Of a DNA stretch of 64,000 bases, positions 13,093 to 25,063 are shown in pieces (position 1 is the first letter of the stretch; each line of letters begins with the position of its first letter). The notes below the pieces were generated by a model. The model ran no database searches and was not told the DNA's origin. It was given only the letters and a program-made list of their open reading frames with translations. Source of the DNA: Stichopus chloronotus (Eukaryota > Echinodermata > Holothuroidea > Aspidochirotida > Stichopodidae); contig CM037838.1 in NCBI GenBank assembly GCA_021234535.1, forward strand, positions 7,131,506 through 7,195,505, read 5' to 3'. Made by a program: the position numbers and the translations under genes.

Positions 13093-14765
13093 AGCAAGCT
13101 AGAAGCAAGATCCCTTCAGTGATGATTAACTTGTTACTTTTGAGAGGAAAAAAAACCATCCTGACGTGATGGAGAAGCAACTTAAACTTTAAGGTTGCAG
13201 TAATTGAGGTAGATTGGTATTATGCTAAATTCTTCAAAATATTGGCCAGCCAAAGTGAAGGCAAGATGCCAGGCTGCTGCTGTACTCAGCAGCGTGCAAC
13301 CGGCTGCCGTGGGTCCACCGCTGTTGTAATGATTGATGGCAAAAAAAGACACGCTGCAAACGGCACATAAAATGCTAAACGAGTGGACCGTCCCTCAAGC
13401 CGGTAGACATGCCGTAGTAGGATTAAACAAACCAGGTTTTGGGTAAGACGCCAAACGATGGCAGAGACTTCGGTTTATGATATCACCGAGTTGAGAGTAT
13501 CTTTGTGAGTTGATCTGGCTACTAACAGAATGAAAAAAAAGGAAGCAAAAAAAAAAAAAAATTGAAACAGAAAATAGAGACGAGAGCAAACTGGGAGATG
13601 TTTGCTCTGATGCTATACTTGTTTGGTTGGTTTCGATTAGCTTTGGACGGTTTTCTTTTCCTGTTTTTTTAATTTTTATTTCTTCTCATCCTCTTTGTTA
13701 CACATAGAATAAATTGCTTCAAATAAATTTTGGAAGTGATCCAAGCAATAAGCTTTATAAAGCTAGCCACTCACGTCAGCCGCAGAACGCTGCGCAGCAT
13801 CGGCTGTGGCCTGTGGATGGTCAGTATGTGGAAAGTGTAAACTATGAGTTTGTGTACATTGATACAATAGTCATGCTGTGACCACAGGACCTTGTTAGCA
13901 CAAGAACGTATTTCTAGACATATATTCCAATGGGAAACCTGTAGGCTCGAATGTAGAAGTGTGGATGGCGTTGTTCACGTCAGTACGGCTTAGCGTTGTT
14001 CTATTTTCTAGTTTGTAAGTTGTGATGGTATCTTGGGGGCGGTACAGGTTCCACTCATCTATAAAGGTGACAATGGCGATAGGTGAAGTAGATTCTGAAT
14101 ATTTCAGAGTAGGTCTGCCGAAATGTTACCAAGGAACAGGTGTTTTAAAGGTCGCGAGTGACATGTAACCACCACAAGTACATCTTGTAATTTTTAACCT
14201 GCTTTGAGGATGTGTTAAGATCGTGCTCACTGTACAGAATGCAGTTTCTTTTTGATTGTGACTTTGTGTAGAAGTTATCTGTTCCTGTGTATTGGGAATG
14301 GTTTTCTTTCATTTTTAGGGCAGCACAATTCTGAGAATAAATACATAGGCTCTTTCTTTGTGGTCTAACTTCTCGAAGGGGTTCATAATGCCCTGTGCGT
14401 ATATATTTGTCAAACTTGTGTAGGTTTACACTTCAGTCACTTGGGCAGTTGAGACTACACTTTGGTAGAAATAATGGGCTAGTTCTTTAATCTCAGCAGG
14501 TAAGCATGTGAAACTTTTCACGCTAAACTTTATGGAATTGTCAAAGTTGTTCCCCATAACATTTTTTTCTTCTGAACCTGTACAAAATCATTTGTGAATG
14601 CTGCCAGGAGAAGCTTCTTGCAAAGTTTCTGCTTGTACGATGAACCCAGATATGTTGAAACAACATTAATGTGGTCCCTAAGGAGAAGAGATTACCGAGA
14701 TAGAGAAATACAAACAACGGAGGAGAAATCCAAAGTAGTGATTTATAATACTATATATGGATATG

Positions 14766-14771
14766 AATAAA
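14766..14771 (+). terminator. Candidate SMG7 polyadenylation signal AATAAA
   Basis: AATAAA is followed within about 40 bases by a GT-rich stretch (GTGTCAGTTTGGTGGTTTCC), the usual downstream element. Earlier AATAAA-like sites near 13710 and 14337 are alternatives. Confidence 0.45.
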
Positions 14772-15953
14772 GTGAAATAACGAGTGAATGGTGTCAGTTT
14801 GGTGGTTTCCTGTATCTAGATTTCAAACTTTGGATCCTTAATTAAACTTTTGGTTCCTGTAACATTGTAACTCTTCTGCATGCATTTACTTGCTATGTAT
14901 ATAGTACTACCATCCGTTTGATCCAAGTTTTCATGTGCTCTTGACATTTCTCACGTTTTGTTTTTGGGAGGTCACTGTGACGGGGAGTTGGGGAGGGGCA
15001 GATGGATTATAGAACAGAATTGATGCGTGGAAGAATTTTCTTAAAAAGCATATCCACTGCACACTTGGGTTGTTCTATGCTGTCTTTGAAAGTTTAGTAA
15101 TTTTCAACCTTGTATCCACAAAAGCTGCAATTATTCAGAAAAAAAAAAACTATTCAAAGTGCACTGACAAGTAATGGTATGGTTACTGCTACTACTGTAG
15201 TAATATGGGTCAAAAAGAAATCAAATTTGGGCAAGGTCCCTCTTTATCAACCACAAATGCTTAGCATATTTTGTGGAATGTGCTACAGTGTACGCCTACA
15301 AACTGTTTATTGTATATTCAATTTCAACTTTAATGTCAGCCAACTTTTATGAAATTAAAATATTTAGCATGGGTGATGAAAACGTTTTACTTTACACAGT
15401 GGAACTCACTCTAGAATTTGAACCACGATATGCCCAACACGAATATCCAAACAGTGTTTAGAAACCTATAAAAAAAAAAAGTATGATTCAATAATATACA
15501 AATAAAACTGAATGGAACAAAAAAAATGTAAGTCTTTTTTTTTTTCCACATTTTTAATTGAGCCTCCTCAGCTGAGTGAGTGAATGGACAAAGGTCGCAA
15601 AACTTCATAATCAAGCGGCTTACACATGGTAACGTTCTATACCCCCCACTCTCTCCTACCTTTCAGAGACAAGGACTGTCATTATCGGACTTCATCATTT
15701 TAATCCACTCTATCATTGAAGTCCTTATTTCATACTCGCAGTATTAAATAAGTTTCCCCTTTATCAGTTTTTATATATCCGCAGTACGTCCCCATCGATT
15801 CAGTCCAATACCCAAAAGTGATTACATACACAGGATATATGACTTACATAAATAATTCTGTTGCCAGCAACGTTCTCGATAAAAAAAAGAAAACCTTTCT
15901 CCCAAAGTTTGTTTTCTTGCAGCGACAGGAAAACAAAGTACCGTTTATTGCAC

Positions 15954-15959
15954 TGCATG
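15954..15959 (-). terminator. Candidate polyadenylation signal of desaturase A
   Basis: TTTATT on the plus strand reads AATAAA on the minus strand, about 460 bases past the stop codon of desaturase A. Another AATAAA on the minus strand near 16239-16246 would give a shorter 3' UTR. Confidence 0.35.
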
Positions 15960-16418
15960 ATTGAAGGGAAAAACAGTCACGTGAGTCAATGTGGATGAGA
16001 CTGACAAATACTCAATTTGGTTTCACATTGCAAAAGTTTCTTGGATTATTTGAAGTTACGAAAAGGAAACCAAAAAATGCGAAAAACTATTCTGATGCTT
16101 ACAATAAGAACGTTAACTTGATGCTACACATTTCCGGTATTGTACCAAAACATTGTAACTAGGGAATGAAGATGAAAGGGGATTCAGAAAAAATGGGGTG
16201 AACGCCACACTATTATGTCAGCGAAAGAGGGCGCTATATCAGTTTATTTACAGCTATGACGTTGGAATAATCCCTATTGTTTTCTCAACTATAGTTGTGT
16301 CGAAAGACAAATTCAACAAAAATAATAATCCCTGATACACCAGTTATGAAAAGTAAATCCCCCCAAAATAAAAAAAAACTTTCACTTTATATTTCAGAGC
16401 AAATAGTCCCTCTTCAAG

Positions 16419-19400
16419 TTAAAAGTCATATGTGTATCCACGATTCTCATTGTCTGCATCTACTCGCCCTGATTTCATTCCATTTAATTTTGCGTACAGT
16501 GTTCCATTTCCGGTTTTCTGAGCTCTAGCTTTGATCAAGTCGCTGGACACACTCTTCAGGTTGTACGCTTGTCCGATCAGACTCATCAGCTCAATGAACT
16601 GTGTCGTGGGGTTCAACTTCCATCGGAACTCGCTGGCTCTGTAATCAAAGGGAAATACGTGGTGGTAGTTATGCCAACCTTCTCCCACCGCGAAGAAAGA
16701 CACCATTTTGTTTTCGGCCGGGTCGATGGTCTCGTCGTAGGGGCGGTTACCCCAGATGTGGGCGACACTATTCACGCACCAGGTAATATGATAAGAGAGA
16801 ACAAGACGAGTGACTGTCATAACCACAAAGGAATTCCACAATGTTTCACCCCAGAGGTAATGAGGCAGGTATGTTGGTATCAAGAATGTTATAAAGAGAC
16901 TAAGCTGATAATAATACCTATAGGAAGAAAGAAAAGAAAGAGAGAGCATTAATGTGGAAGACAGTTCCAATAAACAAAGAATTATTGCAAAACTTTGTAT
17001 TTTTGCTCATACAGGAGGGAAATTTTATGTGCCGTCAGCAAAGGTCGAATCACTTGCATATTTACTGTCACTGATTTAGAGAATTCTGCCTTTTGATTTG
17101 CATCCTAGCTGTATATATGCTATGAGTGTGCATCTCCGCAATGCATACTTCTGATCACTCCCTACCCTTGTGGAGGGAGGACGGCATAGTTGCATGACCC
17201 TCCCCAAAGAAGACCAAAAATTTTCTTACGAAAGTTACGCTGAATAACTAAGCTATAAACTGCAATATGCCTCGGAAACGAAGTTTTTAAGAAGTAAATT
17301 AACTTCCCAATCGTACACTTTTGTCAGTTGCCCCAATTCCCATCCGAGGGCCTCAGTTTTAAAAACATTTTCCAAAGGGGAGGGGAATCGACTCTTCTCC
17401 CATATCACCATAACACCACCATGACCCCTCCCTCATCCAGAAATGACTTTGCTCTGCAAGTGATTCTAATATGTTCAACTTATGCAGGTTTGGCATTCAC
17501 GATATTAGATTTCAACTACTCTTTAGTAAACAAGGAATCCCACTCACAGAAATCAGAAATAAGTTGAATAATTTTACTGTTAGCATGGGAAATATTGCTG
17601 CACACAGCCTCGCGTTTACACTTTAACTTTCAGTACAGAAATATGAAGTTTATACATTACTGCCGCCGAGAGACGGCAAGAAAACTATTGCTAAGAGTCC
17701 ACCATCTGGAACTTTTCGGGACACTGAGTCAAAATTTCAAGATATTCAAGTCGAAATTTCGGGACAATAAATCGAAAATTCGAGTGCATTTATCGAATTT
17801 TTGGTAAGTCAGAAAGTAGAGATAGTAAGTCGGAATTCTTAGAAAGTAAGTCTAAAGTTCGATGTAATGAATCGAAATTTCGAGATAGAAAGACAAAATT
17901 TTGAGATGACAGAGAGTCAAATTTTCGAGATAATAAGTAGTTATTTCCGGGTAATATTTCGAAATTCCTAACCAGTAAGTCGAATTTTTCCAAAAAAATA
18001 AGTCGAACTCAAGAGATAATATCAGTAAGTCGAACTTTGGAGATGGGACTCTCGCGATTTATTTATTTTTTTCTTGTCCTCTCTCCGCTACCGTACTTCG
18101 TTCAACTCACTTGTGTTGATAATAAACCACGGGATCGTTCAGCAGATCACTGCAGTCAATACCGCCGCCTTTCTTGATTACATCCGGGTGTTTCTTGACC
18201 ATCAACCAACCCATGTGTGAAAAGAAGAACCCTCGTTTGGCGTTGTGTGGGTCAGCATTGGTGTCGGTGTATTTGTGGTGGGCACGATGGTCCCTGCACC
18301 AAACGTATATGGAGTTCTTCAAATGAAGACACACACAAAAGGTTGACAAGTTATTTCCCTTTCGATGTCAATGGAAGTTGGTTTTGGGTGCTGCCGTTAT
18401 TCACTAGTTGTCTGTTACGTTTAACTCAAACAGTAGTGGCGTGACTAGGAACGGGGACTACGGCTCCCCAGCAGCGGTGTGGGCGATGTAAGAGTGAAAG
18501 AGCGAATGAGGGGCAAGAAAACCCGATTTCCTGCGATCCAGGGTGTACTTTATATTCAAAGGAAAATGCTGGTACGCTCCCGGCCAACCGTCAGTGACAT
18601 TCCAACAATTCTAACTCTCATGCAGTGTAAGTAATGATGGCCTCCAATCGAGTCTCGCCCCACCCCATCCACAGGCAGGATGCACTCACGCCGGGGCTGA
18701 AGTCAAGAGCTCTTTCATTTTGTTGTATCGATTTTTGTTATTTTACTTTTTCCCCCCGTCCCTGGCAAAATGCATTGGGCATTATCTGGCTCTAGCGTAG
18801 CAGTCACAGAAGTCCTACCCATGACTCACATTACCATTTCATTTCCTTGTGTCTTTTTCTTTGTACTTATAATTGGTAATTTTGACTTACTCGCCTTCAC
18901 AGCTGCATCCCAACATTGGTTCCACTCTAACTTGAGTTTCTATCGAGTACATGACCACTCTCACAGCTGACCCGCGCAACAGACAGTGACTGTACAACAT
19001 TGTATATGTATAGCTAGCCTACTGACGTTCCGTAACTCGTACACCACACCCGGCCATTTCAACGTCATCTCAATAGCCACGATGAACAAATATAACGTGA
19101 CATGACGAATTACATACATGTTGAGTAAAATTAATCAAATTTTACATAGACAGAGAAGTAATATTAATAATATCATTATTAATAATATTATTAATAATAT
19201 AACCTCTCCATCAACTATCCCGCAGACTATAGGGTACGCTTTACGCGGGTCCGCTCTCCTCGTGCAGAATCAACAGCATATGGTCCCAATACAAGTCACC
19301 TGGTGTCAATCTCAGTGTAACCGTTGTGTAAACTCAAAAAAATATATTTATATAATACACAGAGATACTGTACAGAGAGTTGTAGCATTAAATAAATATT

Positions 19401-20169
19401 CAACTTATGCTAATGCTTCTAGTCCTATATTACAAAAAATGTTTACGATGATAGAGGAAACACTAACCTGAAAATCGTATGTTGCGATGATGCCCAAAAA
19501 TATTCTCAGGGGAAGCCTGGCTTTGTAACTCCTGTGACTCCATAGCCGATGAGGTCCTGCGGTGACGCCCATACCACTCAAAATTGACAGAGGTAAAACT
19601 GTAAAAGAAAAGGTAGGCTAAGCATATGAAAACTTAAAACTGTAAATATAAACTGTAATATACTGTAAATATAAACTGTGATATACTGTAAATAAAAACT
19701 ATACATATATATAATATATATATATATAAACTATATATAAACTATATATGTAAACTAAACTAAACAAAACTGAGGTCAGGTGACTTGAAGGTTGGGGGAA
19801 CTGAAGACCTGAAGACACATCTCGAATTCAGTTAGTCTTGAATCTTACTCCCAAGATAATGTAAGCTATTGATCTCTCGCAAAGCTGACCTGCAAGGTGG
19901 AAATTCGTATAAACACTGTCTATTTTTGAACACTTAGCGATCTTTGCTTGAATCGAGATAGAAGTATTTTACTCACCGCTGAGTATCGTTATCCACGTGC
20001 ATGACCAACTCGCCACGATGATACCGTATAAAGCGATAGAGTGAATCATTAATTGAGCGAAAACATTTGTCCAAACGAGTTGCATTTTGTGCTCAACCTG
20101 TTGTTCATTACCTGACTCATCAGTAGACTCCTTACTTAAGCCGTTTTGCTTAACGTGAGAAAAGTCCAT
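16419..20169 (-). CDS. SCD: Stearoyl-CoA (acyl-CoA delta-9) desaturase, copy A
   Basis: This is an ER-membrane di-iron enzyme that introduces the delta-9 double bond into acyl-CoA using electrons from cytochrome b5. Exons on the minus strand: 20169-19977, 19598-19468, 18316-18111, 16917-16419; GT-AG junctions stay in frame and give 342 residues. Histidine boxes: HRLWSH (81-86), HRAHH (118-122), HNYHH (259-263); NSVAH supplies the extra Asn and His metal ligands. Hydrophobic segments occur in exon 1 ([12 protein letters not shown]), early exon 2, and twice in exon 4 before NSVAH, fitting the four-helix family plan. The residue before box 1 is Pro (GPHRLWSH), where the usual sequence and copy C have Ala. 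The start is MDFSHVKQNG; two bases upstream is a good acceptor (TTTTTAG), so a non-coding 5' exon probably exists. The C-terminal tail is 17 residues beyond the conserved LNGMK. Confidence 0.93.
17715..18045. repeat. Degenerate AAGTCGAAATTTCGAGATA satellite in intron 3 of copy A
   Basis: The motif TAAGTCGAA/TTTCGAGATA recurs at intervals of about 20-30 bp with many changes, more than ten times. It lies in intron 3 of desaturase A, just downstream of exon 3. Copy B intron 3 is only 440 bp against 1,193 bp and lacks this block, so it looks like an insertion or expansion after the copies separated. Confidence 0.6.
18317..19467 (-). other. Intron 2 of desaturase A
   Basis: No coding sequence is seen. 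It includes an AT-rich ATTAATAAT microsatellite at about 19151-19203. A hAT-like terminus (AGTGGCGTGACTAGG at about 18434) has no visible partner. Confidence 0.5.
19636..19755. repeat. AT-rich tandem repeat in intron 1 of copy A
   Basis: Units built on AAACTGTAAATATA and AATATACTGTAAATA repeat and then grade into TATA microsatellite. A looser version of the same words occurs at the matching place in copy B (about 31400-31560), next to exon 2. Confidence 0.6.
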
Positions 20170-20404
20170 TTCTAAAAAGAAGATAAAACAGGTAGATAAA
20201 ACAGGCGACTTTCGCTTGATGGGCTACAGGTCAATTCATACAACTATAGGCCTGTAGTGGTAGCGATAATCGCAGATTCGAGAATATGAAACCAGCATTG
20301 TGAATTTGAAACCACAAAGACAAATTAGTTGAAACGGACATCAGTTTATCATCTTCAGGACATTCATTTTTTTCTTACCGACATTTGGAGAAGTTACCAC
20401 GGAC

Positions 20405-20484
20405 GTGGATAGGTTATTACGAAAGTCGACAGGTTATTACGAAAGTTGACAGGCTATTACGGAAGTGGACAGGTTGTTACGAAC
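20405..20484. repeat. 20-bp minisatellite, four copies
   Basis: Four head-to-tail units of the form GTSGACAGGTTATTACGAAA start at 20405, 20425, 20445 and 20465, each with one to a few changes. It lies about 240 bp upstream of the copy A start codon. Confidence 0.9.
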
Positions 20485-21676
20485 ATGGAATTTTTAAGAT
20501 AATAGACAAGAACGGTCCACAGAAAATACGGAACTTGTGTAACGTAATCATAATAATAACTCAGGCCTTGAATGGTAGTTATTTTACCGAAGCCCGTGGC
20601 TCAAAAATTACAACATTACGTCGGGCGACTACCAATTTTGGATCAAAATGAGTATTTTTATTTTTTTCCCTTTTTTACAAGGTCAGTACTTATTAATATT
20701 CCCCACTTCCGACCCTGCCGTTGCTGCGATATAAAACTGTCATTCTTCGTTTGGAAAGGAAATCACGAGTGGGTGGGGCCCGGGAGGAGGGGGGGGGTGT
20801 CGGATGATTCTCCAGTCCAACGACCATGGTGGTGAAAACTCTCCCCACTCTCCTCACAAGTAACGTACCGATAGGTTCTCGTGTATTATCTACTTCCTAT
20901 GGGTTATCGGCGTTTGTGATATACGGCACAGCAATCTACACAGAGTTGTCAGCTTAGAGTATTACTACATCTTCAAATTCATCTATAAGTTTCCTCACCA
21001 TATACATGCATGTCTAACGATTTTTAAATTACTTTTAAAGTTATGTTTTTATTTACATCTAGTTTTGGTTAAGGTAACGTAAATCATTTTGTTGTGTGTA
21101 AGTTTCTTTCTCGCAAAAAACGTTAAACTGCAATGTACATGTATGTGCTGTAGGCCTACGTAGCAATTTCAAAACAGTTTATTCTGATAAGTTATGATAC
21201 CGCGCAGGGATAGTTCTACAGTGGGTAAACGATTCCAAATGTTTTTGTGTATTTGATGTTTTCGTGACAAGACTAACTTGAACCAGGACACAACTGTATA
21301 ATCGATGATAACATTTCGTTTGGTTATCACACCCAATTTATCAGAATGTCTGCAGGCGTTTCAAAATAAAACGATTGGGCAATACATCCACGTGCGAATC
21401 ACAAAATTACAAAATATATCGTAGAGATTGCTCTGACACTTGCCTGAGAGAACGTTTCCCTCAACTATAACTTTTATTTTTATTAGCACCTCGTCCTACA
21501 AGAAGTTCATTTCTAATAATCCCCTCCACACTTAGAGCCCCCCTCCTTTTAGTGAATTGCCAAACTATTTCCTTTTGTTTACATTACCTAAATAATTATC
21601 TCATCATTAGTCTACGTGAAAACACTCGCTATAGCGCTCGATATTACTGAAGTATTCAAAGGCGCTTTACAAAGAA

Positions 21677-21830
21677 AAAACAAAGAAAAGAAAAAGAAAG
21701 AAAGAACGAAATAAATAAAGAAGGAAGTGGAGAAAAAAAAACAAAAGAAAGAGGTGGAGAAAGAAAGTGAGAAACAAAGAAAGAAAAAAGAAGTGGAGAA
21801 AGAAAGAAAGAAAGAGAAAACAACAATGAA
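21677..21830. repeat. AAAG/GAAA purine microsatellite
   Basis: This is a nearly pure A/G stretch of AAAG, AAAAG and GTGGAGAAAGAA words. It is a simple polypurine tract with no coding sign. Confidence 0.85.
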
Positions 21831-22285
21831 GACTATACAAGATGAACGGAAGTCATATTGCAGAAAAAAATCTATTTAACATGTTCGGAGAAGGCATTCC
21901 ACATCCCAGGACCGGCCACACTGAAGGATCTATCAGCAAAGGTCTTGTTTATGGTGAAAAGTCACTCAGTCACCGGGTATTGAGGGACACTTCCCCACCC
22001 CCCCCCAAAAAAAAGAAACAAATAGGGAGTTAAAAATTGTTCAGTAAAAGTCTTGATTTTTTGGAATACAAATACAGGGAGAAACATGGACATCTCTCAC
22101 CATTTTTGCATGTAGAAACCTTCAAAAAGGCAAAAAATTTGAAAGGCGAAGGACACCCTTCCCATTAGACTCCCCACCCCAGCCTGGCAAAACTCCATTA
22201 TTATACGACCATGATACATTCAAATGTTAACACAGTACAGTGACACATTTGCGATATTTACAATTCAAATAAATTGTATAGAAGA

Positions 22286-22615
22286 TTAAATGCAGTACAC
22301 AAAATTGACTGAGACAAGGTTTTTTAAAAAATAAAACAGCAAAATAGTAATAACAAGAATAACGTCATTAAAAATATAATTCTTGCCTGTTTTAGATGAC
22401 ACAGCCAGTAAGACGTAACGACGGAGTGATGCCAGTAAAAGTGAACAAGATGAGTTTCTGTCTGAAAATGATGTAGTGTTCTTTAATACATTTATGATAT
22501 AGGATGCTATCTCGAGTTTACCGGCTTTTGTGCAAACATACCGACAGTGCAAAGATCTTGAGGTAACGATGTAGACAGTAAAGACAAATGTGGTTATCTG
22601 AAGCATCTTGATCAT
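22286..22615 (-). CDS. Weak candidate: small secreted peptide ORF
   Basis: An open frame of 109 codons on the minus strand begins with a signal-peptide-like segment (MIKMLQITTFVFTVYIV) followed by a Cys-containing, Ser-rich stretch with three Cys, then a hydrophobic tail. I recognise no family. An ORF of this length is not rare by chance in 9 kb of intergenic DNA, and no splice partner, homologue or codon bias backs it. It is listed so that it can be checked, and I think it more likely spurious than real. Confidence 0.15.
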   Translation of the reverse strand: MIKMLQITTFVFTVYIVTSRSLHCRYVCTKAGKLEIASYIINVLKNTTSFSDRNSSCSLLLASLRRYVLLAVSSKTGKNYIFNDVILVITILLFYFLKNLVSVNFVYCI

Positions 22616-24089
22616 GCCAGTATAGTACTAGTCTTTACAATTTGATTAATGAAGTCGGTAATGAGATTAAACAAAAACCTGATTTGAATGAGAGGTCGAG
22701 GGTGTAACCTGAAATGACAGGTCGGACAACTACTCGTGTACTTCATGTGTACGATGAAGGTTTAGCCTATGCTTCTCTCCAAAGTCAACTTGAACACATG
22801 CCAGCTACAATATTGAAATAGCACACGTAGTCACTTACACGAGGTAACGGCTTTTGAAGATGTGCTTCAACTGACATTGTAATTGACCGGTAATGCGTCA
22901 CCATGACATATAAATGTATAGTAAATATCGACCGATAATGTAGAAACTTTTGTTTTTTAACCGATAAATTATATCACCCCAATGTAGCGACACAAATTCA
23001 ATCGATAATGTATCACCATTGGACTTACAATGCAGAAATTGTTGGTTAACCGATATGCTTCCTTACGTTAACAGATAATGTGGTAAGGTTGCAGTATTGC
23101 CATACAGTTGCCGTTGCGGGTAAGATCAGTACAAGGACTTACTTAGAACAGTGTGTTCAAGATGTAAAGCTGGGCACACACTCCGCTTTAGGCGCCTAAT
23201 GGTACAATCCGGCTCGGACCAGCAGAAAAACCCCACATGATGAAAGCCGTACACAAAAAGCGATATGTTGAAAGGGTAATACATAAATGATATAGGCCTA
23301 TGCAAAAGCAGGCATGACGAACCGCGACAAATTCGACATGATTCACGTATGGTGATGGCCGGAAATAACAATGTTTTTATTTAAAATATTATTAAACACT
23401 CCAGGTGCCATGGACGTGTGCGAGGCCATTAATTATTCCTGTTTTGATCAGCACTTTATCATATGCAACTTTGGTCCAAAGTGGATAAAGTCCCTGCAAA
23501 GTTACTCAGATGATGTCATGAAAGTATACGTAAATGTCTGATCGTCGGCACGTTTTTTTTTTTCATTTTGTGGGTCGGGGGGGGGGCGGGGGTCCTGTTA
23601 TTGTCATTCTGCCAAGAAAGAAAATCAGCTGTTAATTTCTTTGACAAACTTTAAAGTACATTGCCCACTGTCCGCCATGGTGATCATTTAGTATTAGCAT
23701 ACATGGGAAAACCGTACTTACAACTTTGAAACGTTGCAATGGCAAATGTGGTCAATCCATATAGCCATCGTATTATATCGGCACAGACAATATATGTGTC
23801 GCCCCCAATAAAGTCGCTTTTAATGTAGCGACCCTAATATATGTTCGAGCTCATTTAGAAAAGTCCGAAATGTTGGAATTGTGGTTATCTTTTAGAGAAA
23901 AGATCCTTTTTTTTTACATTACCGTGGCACCTGTTATCTAGTCATCTGCAGCTATCCTTTTTATGGTGGCACTGCTCGGGCCTTTAGTGAACCGAAAAAC
24001 ACTCTCAATTAAGCGACTATTCCTGATAAGTTTTTGGTGTCATTTTAAAAATCTCTTAAATGGTTCCCGCACAGTTACTGCGGTCAAAA

Positions 24090-24430
24090 AATTTATAGAT
24101 TGCACTGGTATTAATCTGTGTCCTGGGATTCATTGCCACTACATGGCATTTGGGGACTTCAACGAAGCAGCAAACTTATCATTAGGCCTGTGTGGGCTTT
24201 GGGAATCTGTGCACTTGCACAGAATACCATCCAAGTTGTCAATATTGGAAACTTGGAAGTTTAGATAATAGTAGGCTAGAGTATTGAGTAGGACTCTGAT
24301 GGAAAAAGAAAGATTTGGCCAACATCTTCAGTGAAACCAACCCTCAAGATTCCGACGTGAAAGGACATTAGGCTATCAAATATGCACACTTCACCCTAAC
24401 CATATGTTCCGTCTGGTATTCGTGAGTGGC
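24090..24430. repeat. Dispersed repeat shared with 32.6-33.05 kb
   Basis: TGCACTGGTATTAAT at about 24104 recurs at about 32659. Further along, CAAGATTCCGACGTG (about 24345) matches CAAGGATTCTGACATG (about 32945), with similar sequence between and the same orientation. It could be an interspersed repeat or part of the segment duplicated with the desaturase. Confidence 0.4.
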
Positions 24431-25063
24431 AAATGTTATCGACAGGTGTTTAGTGAAATTTTTACAGTATGAAACGTGTTAGCTACAACCTTGGACAAAA
24501 TACCTTGGGGCACCCGGCGCTCCGGTTCAATGTTGGCTGTAGGATTGCTGTTCAAAGGGTATCTATAGCGCAACATTGGAAAGGGGCCCGGGGTTTCATG
24601 TTATCCTCTCACCTAAAATTCAGTATTATATTTGCAACGTACGACAAAGTGTCCCAACAATTTTGTCCAAGATTGTAGTCTCGTCTAGAATTCATTCATG
24701 AAATGTTTAGCAGAATTCCTCAAGAGAAAAGTATTGTCCTCTTTGCATTTGCATTATAAGTATTGGCCGAATTACAGGTAACGGTACATATTACAGAATT
24801 TTAAAGTATATGTCACATCTACACAAAACTAGTACAGGAAATGACATAAACAGCAGGCATGAATCCAATGACAAATACCAACGCTAACTTCAACTTTTCG
24901 CGGCTACTTAAATGGGTTCAACTCATAGAGTCTTCGCCAAGGCGTTAACTTCTTCCTGTACAGAAACGGAATTCGCGGAGCTCTTGAATCTTGTCATTTA
25001 AGTTGTATTGGCTTTCCCTAAGTGAGGCCCATACGCTAATTCAAAATCCTCCAAAAAATTATG

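Larger units (their letters stand above)
13093..16418. other. SMG7 3' UTR and convergent intergenic DNA to desaturase A
   Basis: No further coding sequence is recognised. The first part is the probable SMG7 3' UTR; AATAAA-like signals occur around 13709-13730, 14337 and 14766. The right-hand part should contain the 3' UTR of the convergent desaturase A. Several A or T homopolymers are present, such as 13546-13561 and 15469-15480. Confidence 0.6.

Noticed and set aside
16569..16952. 127-codon plus-strand ORF over desaturase A exon 4, repeated at 29330-29713
   Set aside because: It is antisense shadow of the conserved exon; it is duplicated only because the exon is.
18107..18349. Start codon [11 protein letters not shown] before the desaturase exon 3 in A (and 30357 in B)
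   Set aside because: It is intron sequence; the exon starts at AACTCC after the GAAG acceptor, matching copy C.
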